Part shown: positions 14,414-21,577 of the stretch, in pieces
How positions within the stretch are numbered: position 1 is the first letter of the stretch
Layout of the letters: each line of letters begins with the position of its first letter
Assembly (NCBI RefSeq): GCF_000716545.1
Contig: NZ_JNWZ01000094.1
Coordinates: forward strand, 1-24,057
Direction of reading: 5' to 3'
DNA from: Kitasatospora phosalacinea
GTDB taxonomy: Bacteria; Actinomycetota; Actinomycetes; Streptomycetales; Streptomycetaceae
Length of the DNA: 24,057 bases
The notes under the pieces: generated by a model
Database searches by the model: none
Told to the model about the DNA's origin: nothing
What the model saw: the letters and a program-made list of their open reading frames with translations, nothing else
Made by a program: the position numbers and the translations under genes

Positions 14414-16642
14414 GTGACGTTCGGCGGGCGGCTGCGGGCGCTGCGGGAGGAGCGCGGGGTCTCCCTCGCGGAGCTCGCCCGGGCGACCAGTTACAGCAAG
14501 AGCTACCTGAGCCGGGTGGAGACCGGACGGCGGCCCGGCAACGGGGCGCTGGCGGCGGCCTGCGCCCGGGCCCTGGGGGTCGGCCCCGAGCTGCTGGGCC
14601 CGCTGGACGCCGTCCCGGCGCCCGCCGCCGCTTCCGGCACCGCCGCCGTCCGCGTCGCCGCGCCGCCGGCCGTCCCGGTGCAGTTGCCGCCGGCGCCGGG
14701 GGTGTTCACGGGCCGGGAGGCGGCGCTGGCCGAGCTGGACGGGGCGCTGGCGGCGGCCCGGGCCCGGTGGGGCGAGGGCGGGCCCCGGGTGTGGGTGCTG
14801 GACGGGATGGGCGGGATCGGCAAGACCGCGCTGGCGGTGCACTGGGCGCACCGGGTGCGCGACCGGTTCCCGGACGGGGTGCTGTTCAGCGACCTGGCGG
14901 GGCACGGCAGTTCGGGCCCGCCCCGGGAGCCGGGCGAGGTGCTGGACGGCTTCCTGCGGGCGCTGGGGGCCGACGCGGGGGCGATCCCGCCCCGGGTGCC
15001 GGAGCGCAGCGCGCTGCTGCGCACCCTGCTGGCCGAACGCCGGGTCCTGCTGGTGCTGGACAACGCGGCGGCGCCCGCCCAGGTCCGTCCGCTGCTGCCG
15101 GGCGCGCCGGGCTGCCTGGTGCTGGTGACCAGCCGGACCAGGATGGCCGGGCTGGTGGTGCGGGACGGGGCGCGGCGGGTGACGCTGGCGCCGCTGCCGC
15201 AGGAGCAGGCGGTGGAGCTGCTGCGCCGCACGCTGGGCCGGGAGCGGGTGGACGCGGATCCGGCGGCGGCCCGCGAACTGGTGCTGCGCTGCGGGCGGTT
15301 GCCGCTGGCGCTGCTGGTCGCGGCGGAGCGGGCGCTGTCGCGGCCGGGGCTGGCGCTGACCCGGGTCAACGAGGAGCTGCGGTCGGACCGCACCCGGCTG
15401 CACGTGCTGGCGGCGGCGGACGACGGCGACTCGGCGCTGCGGACGGTGTTCTCCTGGTCGTACCGGGCGCTGGCACCGGAGCCGGCCCGGGCGTTCCGGC
15501 TGCTGGCGCTGCACCCGGGGGCGGCGCTGACCGCGGAGACGGCGGCGGCGCTGCTGGGCACCACCGCGGGCAACGCGCACGAGCTGCTGGACGTGCTGGC
15601 CGACGTGCACCTGCTGGAGGCGGAGGCGCCGGAGCGGTTCCGCTTCCACTCGCTGCTCCAGGTGTACGGCCGGGAGCTGGCGGACGGCCAGGACTCGCCG
15701 CGGGACCGGGCGGCGGCGCTGGACCGGCTGTACGACTGGTACCGGCAGGGGGCGGACGCGGCGGGCCGGCTGCTGGAGCCGGGGGCCAGGGCGGCGGGGG
15801 CGGCGCCGCTGCCGGGGGTGCGGCCGCCGGTGTTCGGGGCGGTCGAGGAGGCGGTGGCCTGGTGCGAGGCGCACCTGGCGGACCTGCTGTCGGTGATCCG
15901 GCACGCGGCGCTGGCGGGGCGTCCGCCGGCGGCGTGGCAGCTGCCGTTCGCGCTGTGGTCGTTCTTCCACCGGCACCACCACCGGGCGGAGTGGCTGAAC
16001 GCGGCCCGGATAGCCGTGGCGGCGGCGGCCGACAGCACCGATCCGCGGGCCCTGACGGCGTCGCTGGCGCTGCTGGGCACGGCGCAGTTGCACGCGGGAC
16101 GGCCGGTGGAGGCGGAGATCCACCTGCGGCGGTCGCTGGAGCGGTGCGCGGGCGGCGGGGCGGACGCGGAGAGCGAGTGCGCGGTGCGCAACAACCTGGC
16201 GGAGCTGCTCCTGCGCCGGGGGCGGGCGGCGGAGGCCCTGGAGCTGCTGGAGCCGGCCCTGCCGCTGACCCGGACGACCGGCCACCGCCGGATGGAGCGG
16301 GTGACCCTGACCAACCTGGGCGACGCCTCGCTGCGGCTGGGGCGGTTGGCCGACGCGGAGCGCTTCCTGCTGGAGGGGCTCTCGCTGCGGGCGACCGGCC
16401 CCGATCCCCGGACGGAGGGGCTGGCGCTGCTCCACCTGGGCACGGTGCACCGGGTGCTGGGACGGCTGCCGCAGGCGGTGGGCTGCCTGCGCCGGGCGCT
16501 GGACCTGCACGGCGCGTCCGGGGACCGCTGGGCCCGGGGGCGCGCCCTGGAGCAACTGGGGCACGCGCTGGTCGCGCTGGGGCGGCCGGAGGACGCGGTG
16601 CCGCTGTGGCACGAGGCGCTGGCCGTCCGGTCCGGCCTCTGA
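14414..16642 (+). CDS. XRE-NB-ARC-TPR (STAND) regulator
   Basis: Signal-transduction ATPase with numerous domains, 742 residues. GTG 14414 is selected because homologous helix-turn-helix domains begin just there (FGGRLRALREERGVSLAELA); a purine-rich stretch (GGAAGTGGGG) lies upstream. Order: XRE-type helix-turn-helix (residues 3-60, with YSKSYLSRVETGRR as recognition helix); Ala/Pro linker (65-95); NB-ARC ATPase with FTGREAALAEL, Walker A GMGGIGKTA (131-139), Walker B-like VLLVLDNAA and GLPL-like CGRLPLAL; helical/winged region; then TPR-like repeats from about 535 to the end (ASLALLGTAQLHAGRPVEAE and similar). It resembles AfsR-type proteins but with XRE in place of the SARP DNA-binding part. 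Ligand sensing by TPR and nucleotide-driven switching are family expectations. Targets are unknown; the half-sites upstream suggest it controls itself. Confidence 0.9.
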   Translation: MTFGGRLRALREERGVSLAELARATSYSKSYLSRVETGRRPGNGALAAACARALGVGPELLGPLDAVPAPAAASGTAAVRVAAPPAVPVQLPPAPGVFTGREAALAELDGALAAARARWGEGGPRVWVLDGMGGIGKTALAVHWAHRVRDRFPDGVLFSDLAGHGSSGPPREPGEVLDGFLRALGADAGAIPPRVPERSALLRTLLAERRVLLVLDNAAAPAQVRPLLPGAPGCLVLVTSRTRMAGLVVRDGARRVTLAPLPQEQAVELLRRTLGRERVDADPAAARELVLRCGRLPLALLVAAERALSRPGLALTRVNEELRSDRTRLHVLAAADDGDSALRTVFSWSYRALAPEPARAFRLLALHPGAALTAETAAALLGTTAGNAHELLDVLADVHLLEAEAPERFRFHSLLQVYGRELADGQDSPRDRAAALDRLYDWYRQGADAAGRLLEPGARAAGAAPLPGVRPPVFGAVEEAVAWCEAHLADLLSVIRHAALAGRPPAAWQLPFALWSFFHRHHHRAEWLNAARIAVAAAADSTDPRALTASLALLGTAQLHAGRPVEAEIHLRRSLERCAGGGADAESECAVRNNLAELLLRRGRAAEALELLEPALPLTRTTGHRRMERVTLTNLGDASLRLGRLADAERFLLEGLSLRATGPDPRTEGLALLHLGTVHRVLGRLPQAVGCLRRALDLHGASGDRWARGRALEQLGHALVALGRPEDAVPLWHEALAVRSGL

Positions 16643-16689
16643 CCAGGACGGGCCCGGCCCGCGGTCAAACCGGGTTACCGGTCAGGAAC

Positions 16690-16718
16690 TTGACAACACG
16701 TTTGGTCTGAACCAATCT
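16690..16718 (+). promoter_or_regulatory. Promoter of the PhyH-type dioxygenase gene
   Basis: A perfect -35 TTGACA (16690-16695) and CAATCT (16713-16718) are separated by 17 bp. This is one of the few AT-rich patches in the region. It leaves a leader of roughly 235 nt before the ATG at 16960; I see no gene or clear riboswitch in that C-rich leader. The spacer contains the dre-like palindrome described separately. Confidence 0.6.
16701..16716. promoter_or_regulatory. dre-like operator (DasR type)
   Basis: TTTGGTCTGAACCAAT matches the published DasR responsive element, A(G/C)TGGTCTAGACCA(G/C)T, at all ten bases of TGGTCT..ACCA and differs mainly in the central two bases and the edges. The dyad TTGGT-CTGA-ACCAA lies between the -35 and -10 boxes, so a bound GntR-family repressor would exclude RNA polymerase. 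DasR is the N-acetylglucosamine/chitin regulator of streptomycetes and responds to aminosugar phosphates. Confidence 0.6.
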
Positions 16719-16959
16719 GGCGACCGGAGCGACCGCGGCGCACCGTTCACGCCGCCCTTCCCCGCCGCTCCGGCTCTTCGGCCCCGCTGCGGGGCCGTCC
16801 GCGACCGGCCGCGGCTTCCCGGCCCGGAACGCGTCCCGTCCTGCTCCGCGCCGCACCCCGCACCCTTCTCCCCACCGGCCCGGCCGGGGTGCCCGCGTGC
16901 CGCCGCCGGGGCGCCCGGCCACCCGTCCACCTCCCGCCCGCCCCTCGGAGGGTCGTCCC

Positions 16960-18048
16960 ATGATGTCCGCACCGTCCCGCCGCGCCCACCTGTACCGGGC
17001 CGCGGGCGACCGGCCGTACTTCAGCAACGACGGCGAGTCCTACCTCGCCCAGCACACCCTGCGCGAACTGTCCAAGTCCCGCCCGCTGCGGGTGCTCTCC
17101 GCGGCGGACTTCGCGCACTGGCAGACCTACGGCTACGTGATCGTCCGCGAGGCGGTGCCGGCCGAGCACGCCCGCCGGATGCTCGACTTCGCCTGGGAGT
17201 TCCAGGGCCTGGACCCGCGGGACCCGTCCGGCTGGTTCCCCGAGCGGCCGTTCCGCTCCGACCTGGACCAGGAGCTGCACGTCTACGGATTCGTCGAGGC
17301 GTACCACCACCAACTGCTGTGGGACAGCCGACAGAACCAGCGGGTCTACGACGCCTTCGTGGACGTCTGGGACTGCGAGGAGCTGTGGGTGACCCTGGAC
17401 CGGCTCAACCTCAACCCGCCCAACCGGGGCAACCGGGACCGGGCGCTGGTCGACCCCGCCGGCCGCGGCTCCGGCTCCGACCTCCGGCTGCACTGGGACG
17501 TCGACACCGGCCTGGACGTGCCGCCGCAGCGGGTGCAGGGCATCATCGCGCTCAGCGAGACCGCCCCGGAGACCGGCGGCTTCCAGTGCAGCCCGGAGCT
17601 GTTCCGGCGGTTCGAGTCCTGGAAGCTCGCCCAGCCGGCCGGCCGCGACCCGGTCCGCCCCGACTTCGACCGCGCCGAACTGCCGGTGGTCCGCCCCGAA
17701 CTGCACCCCGGCGACCTGATGATCTGGAACGGCCTGCTGGCGCACGGCGTCGCCCCCAACCTCTCCGAGCGGGGCGTGCGCGCCGTGCAGTACCTGTCGA
17801 TGATGCCCGCCCTGGAGGAGCACGAGCGGCTGCGCAAGTCCCGCGTCGACTCCTGGCGCCACCTGCGCACCCCGCTGTGGAACCGCACCCTGGTCGGCGA
17901 CCCGGTCCTGCACGAGTCCAAGCGCTACCCGACCGCCCGGCTGACCGAGCTCGGCAGCAGGCTGCTCGGCCTCAGCTCCTGGTACGAGCCGGTCGACCTG
18001 GCCGAACGGACCGCCTCCTGGACGGACCGGTGCACCGCGCCCGTCTGA
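16960..18048 (+). CDS. Phytanoyl-CoA dioxygenase (PhyH) family Fe(II)/2-oxoglutarate enzyme
   Basis: Non-haem iron oxygenase of 362 residues. ATG 16960 has GGAGGG at 16947-16952, 7 bp upstream; an ATG directly after it is an alternative. The jelly-roll signature is present: His178 and Asp180 in RLHWDVDTG, His262 in GLLAHGVAPN, and Arg274 (RGVRAVQYLSM), the expected 2-oxoglutarate ligand. The N-terminal SAADFAHWQTYGYVIVREAVP is the typical PhyH opening (enzyme gripping the substrate side of the barrel). Such enzymes hydroxylate varied small molecules using O2 and release succinate and CO2. The substrate is not evident. It seems monocistronic, with its own promoter and a terminator hairpin. The dre-like site suggests expression tied to aminosugar status. 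Confidence 0.88.
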   Translation: MMSAPSRRAHLYRAAGDRPYFSNDGESYLAQHTLRELSKSRPLRVLSAADFAHWQTYGYVIVREAVPAEHARRMLDFAWEFQGLDPRDPSGWFPERPFRSDLDQELHVYGFVEAYHHQLLWDSRQNQRVYDAFVDVWDCEELWVTLDRLNLNPPNRGNRDRALVDPAGRGSGSDLRLHWDVDTGLDVPPQRVQGIIALSETAPETGGFQCSPELFRRFESWKLAQPAGRDPVRPDFDRAELPVVRPELHPGDLMIWNGLLAHGVAPNLSERGVRAVQYLSMMPALEEHERLRKSRVDSWRHLRTPLWNRTLVGDPVLHESKRYPTARLTELGSRLLGLSSWYEPVDLAERTASWTDRCTAPV

Positions 18049-18082
18049 GCACGGTCGGGGCGCACGTCCGGGGCCCGGGGAA

Positions 18083-18118
18083 CGGCGGGGCCGGGCCGCT
18101 GCCGGCCGGACCCCGCCG
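18083..18118. terminator. Bidirectional terminator between convergent genes
   Basis: CGGCGGGG (18083-18090) pairs with CCCCGCCG (18111-18118). An inner stem GGCCG (18094-18098) with CGGCC (18103-18107) closes a 4-nt loop, with small mismatches between the two stems. It sits midway between the stop of the PhyH gene (18048, +) and that of the LLM oxidoreductase (18166, -). Confidence 0.65.
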
Positions 18119-18165
18119 GGGTGTCCGTGCCGCTCCGGGCCGGGGCGGCGACCCGGAGCCGCCCG

Positions 18166-19149
18166 TCACTCCTTGCCCGGCAGGGCGCGCGCCAGCGACT
18201 CCAGCGCCCCCAGCGGGTCCGACCCGACCGGGGTGAGGACGACGCCGGTGGCACCGGCCGCGTGGCGGGCGGCGATCGCGGCCCGGGCCTGGTCGGGCGT
18301 GCCGGTGACGGCGAGCGCGCGGACCCACTCGGCGGGCATGGTGCGGGCGAACTCCGCGCCGTCGGTGCTCGCGGCCCGGTGGGCCCGGAACTCGGCGGCG
18401 AACGGGAGCGGCTCGATGTGCGGCGCCCAGTCGGGTTCGCCGATCGCGGACAGCCCGGCCCGGACGCGTTCGACGGCGGCCGTCCCGTCCCCGTCCGGGT
18501 CCACCGCCGCGACGTCGTACGTGACCACCTGGGCGTCGCGGCGGCCCAGGTGCTCCAGCGACGCGGCGACGTAACCGGGCGCGGCGGGCTCGGCCAGCAG
18601 CAGCCCGTCGGCCAGTTCGCCCGCGAGCGCCTGCGACTTCGGCCCGCGCACGCCCAGCAGCACGGGCGGCACCACGTCCGGGATCTCGGTGAGCCGGACG
18701 CCGCCGCAGCGCACGTACCGCCCGTCGGCGGGGCCCTGCTCGCCGCGCAGCAGGGCGCGCAGCGCGGTGGTGTACTCGCGCAGCAGGGTGAGCGGGCTGG
18801 CGGGCCAGGCGCCGCCGGCCTGGTCCATCCACTCGCGCATGCCGTGGCCGAGTCCGGCGGTGAGGCGGCCGGGGTGGAGCTGGGCGAGGGTGGCGAGTTC
18901 CATCGCGGCGAAGCAGACGTTGCGGGCGCCGGCGGGCAGGATGCCGATGCCGACGGTGATCCGGCGGGTGGCGGCGAGCACGCTGGCGGCCTGGGCGATG
19001 CCGCCGCGCCAGCCGAGGTCCTCGACCACCCACAGTTCGTCGAAGCCCAACTCCTCGGCGCGGCGCGCGTACGGGAGGACCTGCCGGACGGGCAGGTCGC
19101 GGGGCAGCATCACGCCGACCCGGCCGGGGCGGGTGTCGGGGCTGGTCAT
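18166..19149 (-). CDS. LLM class F420/flavin-dependent oxidoreductase
   Basis: Luciferase-like monooxygenase superfamily, 327 residues. ATG 19149 has AAGGAG 7 bp upstream, better than the start 57 bp further up. It begins GRVGVMLPRDLPVRQVLPYA, then RRAEELGFDELWVVEDLGW, the first strands of the TIM barrel. RITVGIGILPAGARNVCFAAMELATLAQLHPGRLTAGLGHG is the classic segment with the cofactor-phosphate region. The C-terminal part has AVTGTPDQARAAIAARHAAGATGVVLTPVG, typical of actinobacterial F420-dependent members. Hydride transfer with F420 (or FMN) is expected; the substrate is unknown. It is the last gene of the minus-strand series, 180 bp after an MFS transporter gene with a G-rich tandem repeat between, so whether they share a transcript is uncertain. 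Confidence 0.9.
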   Translation of the reverse strand: MTSPDTRPGRVGVMLPRDLPVRQVLPYARRAEELGFDELWVVEDLGWRGGIAQAASVLAATRRITVGIGILPAGARNVCFAAMELATLAQLHPGRLTAGLGHGMREWMDQAGGAWPASPLTLLREYTTALRALLRGEQGPADGRYVRCGGVRLTEIPDVVPPVLLGVRGPKSQALAGELADGLLLAEPAAPGYVAASLEHLGRRDAQVVTYDVAAVDPDGDGTAAVERVRAGLSAIGEPDWAPHIEPLPFAAEFRAHRAASTDGAEFARTMPAEWVRALAVTGTPDQARAAIAARHAAGATGVVLTPVGSDPLGALESLARALPGKE

Positions 19150-19277
19150 GGGGCGACTCCTTCGGAGGTGCGCGGGCCTCCCGCACGAGGACCCGGAGCG
19201 ACTCATAAGATCATCTACCGGCCGTCCGCGTCGAGAGCCGACGTCCCGTCAGACCGCCGACGCCCCCGGCCCCCGAC

Positions 19278-19331
19278 GCCCTCGCCCCCCGGTGCCCTCG
19301 CCCCCCGGCGCCCTCGCCCCCCGGCGCCCTC
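19278..19331. repeat. 16-bp tandem repeat, 3.4 copies
   Basis: GCCCTCGCCCCCCGG(C/T) is repeated at 19278-19293, 19294-19309 and 19310-19325, with a partial copy to 19331 that runs into the last codon and stop of the MFS gene. On the - strand, the sense strand of both neighbouring genes, each copy has a run of six Gs and a run of three Gs. It could therefore fold as a G-quadruplex in DNA or RNA. It lies in the leader region of the LLM gene. Confidence 0.9.
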
Positions 19332-20538
19332 AGCCCGTCGCGGCCACCTGCTGCGGCTCCTCCCGCGCCGCCGGCCGGTCGGCGACGGCCACCGGCGAGC
19401 GCCGGTCCACCGACCAGGAGACGACGGCGACCGCGAAGCCGAGCAGCGACAGGCCCGCGCCGACCAGCGAGGGCGAGGTCAGGCCGTACCCGGCGTCGAT
19501 CGCCACACCGCCGAGCCAGGCACCGATCGCGTTGGCCAGGTTGAAGGCGCCCTGCACGGTGGCGGATGCCAGGGTCGGGGCGGTGCGCGCCTTCTGGATC
19601 ACCAGGGTCTGCACGGTGGGGACGGTCGCGAAGCCCGCCGTGCCGATCAGCACCACCGTCGCGGCGGCCGCCCAGCGGTTGTGCGCGGTGAGCGCGAACA
19701 GGCCGAGCGCGCCCGCCATGGCCAGGAACGTCGCGCAGATCGACGGGCGCAGGGCCCGGTCGGCCGCGTAGCCGCCGATCAGGTTGCCGATGGTCATGCC
19801 GACGCCGAACAGGGCGAGCACCAGGGTGACCGAGCCCTTGGCGAACCCGGCGACCTCGGTGAGGGCGGGCGTGATGTAGGTGTAGCAGGCGAACAGTCCG
19901 GCGCAGCCGAGCACCACGGTGGCCAGGGCCAGCCAGAGCTGTCCGCTGCGGAAGGTGGCGAGTTCGCCGCGCAGTCCGGCGCCGGGGTGGCTGGGCAGCG
20001 GCGGGACGAGGCGGGCGATGGCGACGGCGCCGAGCAGGCCGATGGCGACCACGACGAGCATCGCGGCCCGCCAGCCGAGGTGCTGGCCGAGCAGGGTCGC
20101 GGCGGGCACGCCGAGGATGTTGGCCACCGTCAGCCCGGAGAACATCACCGAGACGGCGCGGGCCCGCAGGTGCGGGGCGACGAGTTCGGCGGCGGCGACC
20201 GCGCCGGCGCCGAAGAACGCGCCGTGCGGCAGGCCGGTGATCAGCCGGGCCACCGCGAGGAAGGCGAAGTTCGGCGCGACGGCGCACAGCAGGTTGCCGA
20301 GGGTGAACAGCCCGGCCAGGCCGATCAGCACCGTCTTGCGCGGCAGCCTGGCGGCGACGGCGGTCAGCAGCGGTGCCCCGATCACCACGCCGAGCGCGTA
20401 CAGCGAGATCAGCCAGCCGGTCTGCGGGATCGTCCGGTCCAGGCCGTGGGCGATCTGCGGGAGCAGTCCCATCGCGGAGAACTCGGTGGTGCCGATCGCG
20501 AACGCGGTCACGGCGAGGGCGACGAGCGCCAGTGGCAT
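19330..20538 (-). CDS. MFS transporter, DHA1 family (AraJ/YdhP-like exporter)
   Basis: Twelve-helix proton-driven exporter, 402 residues, normal for the family. ATG 20538 has GGAG 7 bp upstream. The first helix carries FAIGTTEFSAMGLLPQIAHGL, the sequence hallmark of the AraJ/YdhP/NepI/Cml-type subgroup. The loop between helices 2 and 3 shows AARLPRKTVLIG, a reduced form of motif A. Helix 4-5 contains ARLITGLPHGAFFGAGAVAAAELV, and motif C-like glycine/proline residues follow in NILGVPAATLLGQHLGWR. Members export drugs, nucleosides or sugars, so the substrate cannot be named. A palindromic operator lies 62 bp upstream of the start. The neighbouring LLM oxidoreductase suggests a modify-and-export or resistance role, but this is inference. 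Confidence 0.9.
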   Translation of the reverse strand: MPLALVALAVTAFAIGTTEFSAMGLLPQIAHGLDRTIPQTGWLISLYALGVVIGAPLLTAVAARLPRKTVLIGLAGLFTLGNLLCAVAPNFAFLAVARLITGLPHGAFFGAGAVAAAELVAPHLRARAVSVMFSGLTVANILGVPAATLLGQHLGWRAAMLVVVAIGLLGAVAIARLVPPLPSHPGAGLRGELATFRSGQLWLALATVVLGCAGLFACYTYITPALTEVAGFAKGSVTLVLALFGVGMTIGNLIGGYAADRALRPSICATFLAMAGALGLFALTAHNRWAAAATVVLIGTAGFATVPTVQTLVIQKARTAPTLASATVQGAFNLANAIGAWLGGVAIDAGYGLTSPSLVGAGLSLLGFAVAVVSWSVDRRSPVAVADRPAAREEPQQVAATG

Positions 20539-20599
20539 GCGGGTGCTCCAGGGGACAGCGGGTGGTTCCGGCGGCGCACCGACCCGGCGTCGACCCCGG

Positions 20600-20613
20600 T
20601 GTCAACGTTGTCA
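20600..20613. promoter_or_regulatory. Palindromic operator before the MFS gene
   Basis: TGTCAACGTTGTCA is a near-perfect palindrome: the core CAACGTTG is exact, and the outer TG/CA pair also matches across one mismatched pair. It reads TGACAACGTTGACA on the coding strand and contains TTGACA, so an operator may overlap a -35 box. The size and symmetry suit a TetR- or MarR-family repressor, which commonly control MFS exporters. No such regulator gene is in the window. Confidence 0.5.
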
Positions 20614-20656
20614 GTGCTTGCCGATCCTACCCGCCCGACCCGCCCCCTCCCGCGCC

Positions 20657-20696
20657 GGACGGGCGGACGGGCGGACGGGCGGACGGGCGGACGGGC
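20657..20696. repeat. 8-bp tandem repeat GGACGGGC, 5 perfect copies
   Basis: Five exact head-to-tail copies run from 20657 to 20696 and stop two bases short of the stop codon of the AlkB-like gene on the - strand. The + strand has five regularly spaced GGG runs. The array lies between that gene and the MFS gene, within the likely 3' region of the first and upstream region of the second. Perfect identity suggests recent expansion or active slippage. Confidence 0.95.
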
Positions 20697-20698
20697 GG

Positions 20699-21577
20699 TC
20701 AGCACGGCGGCAGCAGGTCGCTCCCGCTGACGGTGTACGCCAGCGGCGGGTAGTCGAAGTCCGTCTCGTCGTTCTCGCGGCGCCGCATCCGGTGGAACTC
20801 GCGCCGCTGCTCCTCGGTGGCGAGCAGCAGTTCCCCGTGCGGGAGCAGGGCCCGCCCGTCGCGGTGGCGCACCGGCGTGGCGGAGGTGCGGAAGGTCAGG
20901 CCCAGCCACTCGTTGTCGACGGCCCGGGCGGGCGGGTCCAGCAGGATCCGGTGCTTGAAGCGCCGGTTCGCCGCGAGCGAGAACACCACCAGGCCGTGGT
21001 GGAGCAGCGGGATCTCGAACTCCGCGCCGGGCACGCCGTCCTTGGGCCGGAACACCAGTTTCCTGGGCCGGACCGCGTCCGGGTCCCGGTAGCAGGAGAA
21101 GAGCGCGATGACGGAGCCCTCGGCCAGGTCGAGCGCCAGGTCGGAGTGGGCGCCCATGGTGGTGTAGGCGTTGGTGTAGACCTCGGCCAGTACGTTGTCG
21201 AACCCGGCGCCGTCGAACCCGGCGCCGTCGGGCCCGCCCCCGTCGGGCCCGGCCGGGAGGCCGGCGCGTTCGCTGATCCGCCGGGCCAGCCGCTCGTGCA
21301 CCGGCCGGAAGCGCTGGGCCGGGTTCGCGTACCGGGCGGTGGTGCGCACCAGCGGCACCGCGCCGTCCGCACCGACCCGGACGAGCACGGCGCTGCGGCG
21401 GCCCTTGCCCGCCTCCTCCCAGCGGACCGACTCGAACAGCTCGGGGAACAGGTTCTCCTCGGCCGGCAGGCCGTGGCAGCTGATCCCGTCGGGAAGCCCG
21501 GGAAGCCCGGGAAGTCCGGGAAGTCCGGGAAGTCCGGGGAGGTCAGGGAGACCGGGGAGGTCAGGCCCGGGGTGCAA
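20699..21577 (-). CDS. AlkB-like Fe(II)/2-oxoglutarate dioxygenase, partner B
   Basis: 292 residues from TTG 21577, with a GGGGGA stretch a few bases upstream inside the end of the preceding gene (17-bp overlap). Residues 7-30 are a repetitive Leu-Pro-Gly tract. The catalytic fold runs from about 40 to 235: EVYTNAYTTMGAHSDLAL gives His144 and Asp146, SLAANRRFKHRI gives His209, and LGLTFRTS gives Arg230, the usual iron and 2-oxoglutarate ligands. The LTFR ending and the NRRFKH segment resemble AlkB (SRLFYHG, LTFR). It is a paralogue of the upstream gene: spacing from the distal His to the Arg is 21 residues in both, and the C-terminal tails align (HRDGR...). It lacks about 130 N-terminal residues of partner A. 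Residues 109-127 are repeat-encoded (GPDG/GFDGA). Substrate unknown; nucleic acid repair is not implied. Confidence 0.75.
   Translation of the reverse strand: MHPGPDLPGLPDLPGLPGLPGLPGLPGLPDGISCHGLPAEENLFPELFESVRWEEAGKGRRSAVLVRVGADGAVPLVRTTARYANPAQRFRPVHERLARRISERAGLPAGPDGGGPDGAGFDGAGFDNVLAEVYTNAYTTMGAHSDLALDLAEGSVIALFSCYRDPDAVRPRKLVFRPKDGVPGAEFEIPLLHHGLVVFSLAANRRFKHRILLDPPARAVDNEWLGLTFRTSATPVRHRDGRALLPHGELLLATEEQRREFHRMRRRENDETDFDYPPLAYTVSGSDLLPPC
21197..21256. repeat. 15-bp tandem repeat inside partner B, 4 degenerate copies
   Basis: Two identical units GTCGAACCCGGCGCC (21197-21211, 21212-21226) are followed by two diverged ones (21227-21241 and 21242-21256). On the coding strand they specify a Gly/Asp-rich insert of about 20 residues just before the strand that leads to the HxD motif. 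The unit is a multiple of three, so copy changes keep the frame. Confidence 0.9.
21491..21562. repeat. 9-bp tandem repeat at the start of partner B, 8 copies
   Basis: GGGAAG(C/T)CC occurs five times (21491-21535), followed by three related units (21536-21562). On the - strand it encodes Leu-Pro-Gly/Asp triplets at residues 6-29 of partner B. The array reaches the stop codon of partner A (21561-21563), so it lies directly at the junction of the two overlapping genes. Confidence 0.93.

Noticed and set aside
18121..20730. 869-codon + strand open frame across the LLM and MFS genes
   Set aside because: Spans two well-supported - strand genes and their intergenic repeat; repetitive composition without motifs.
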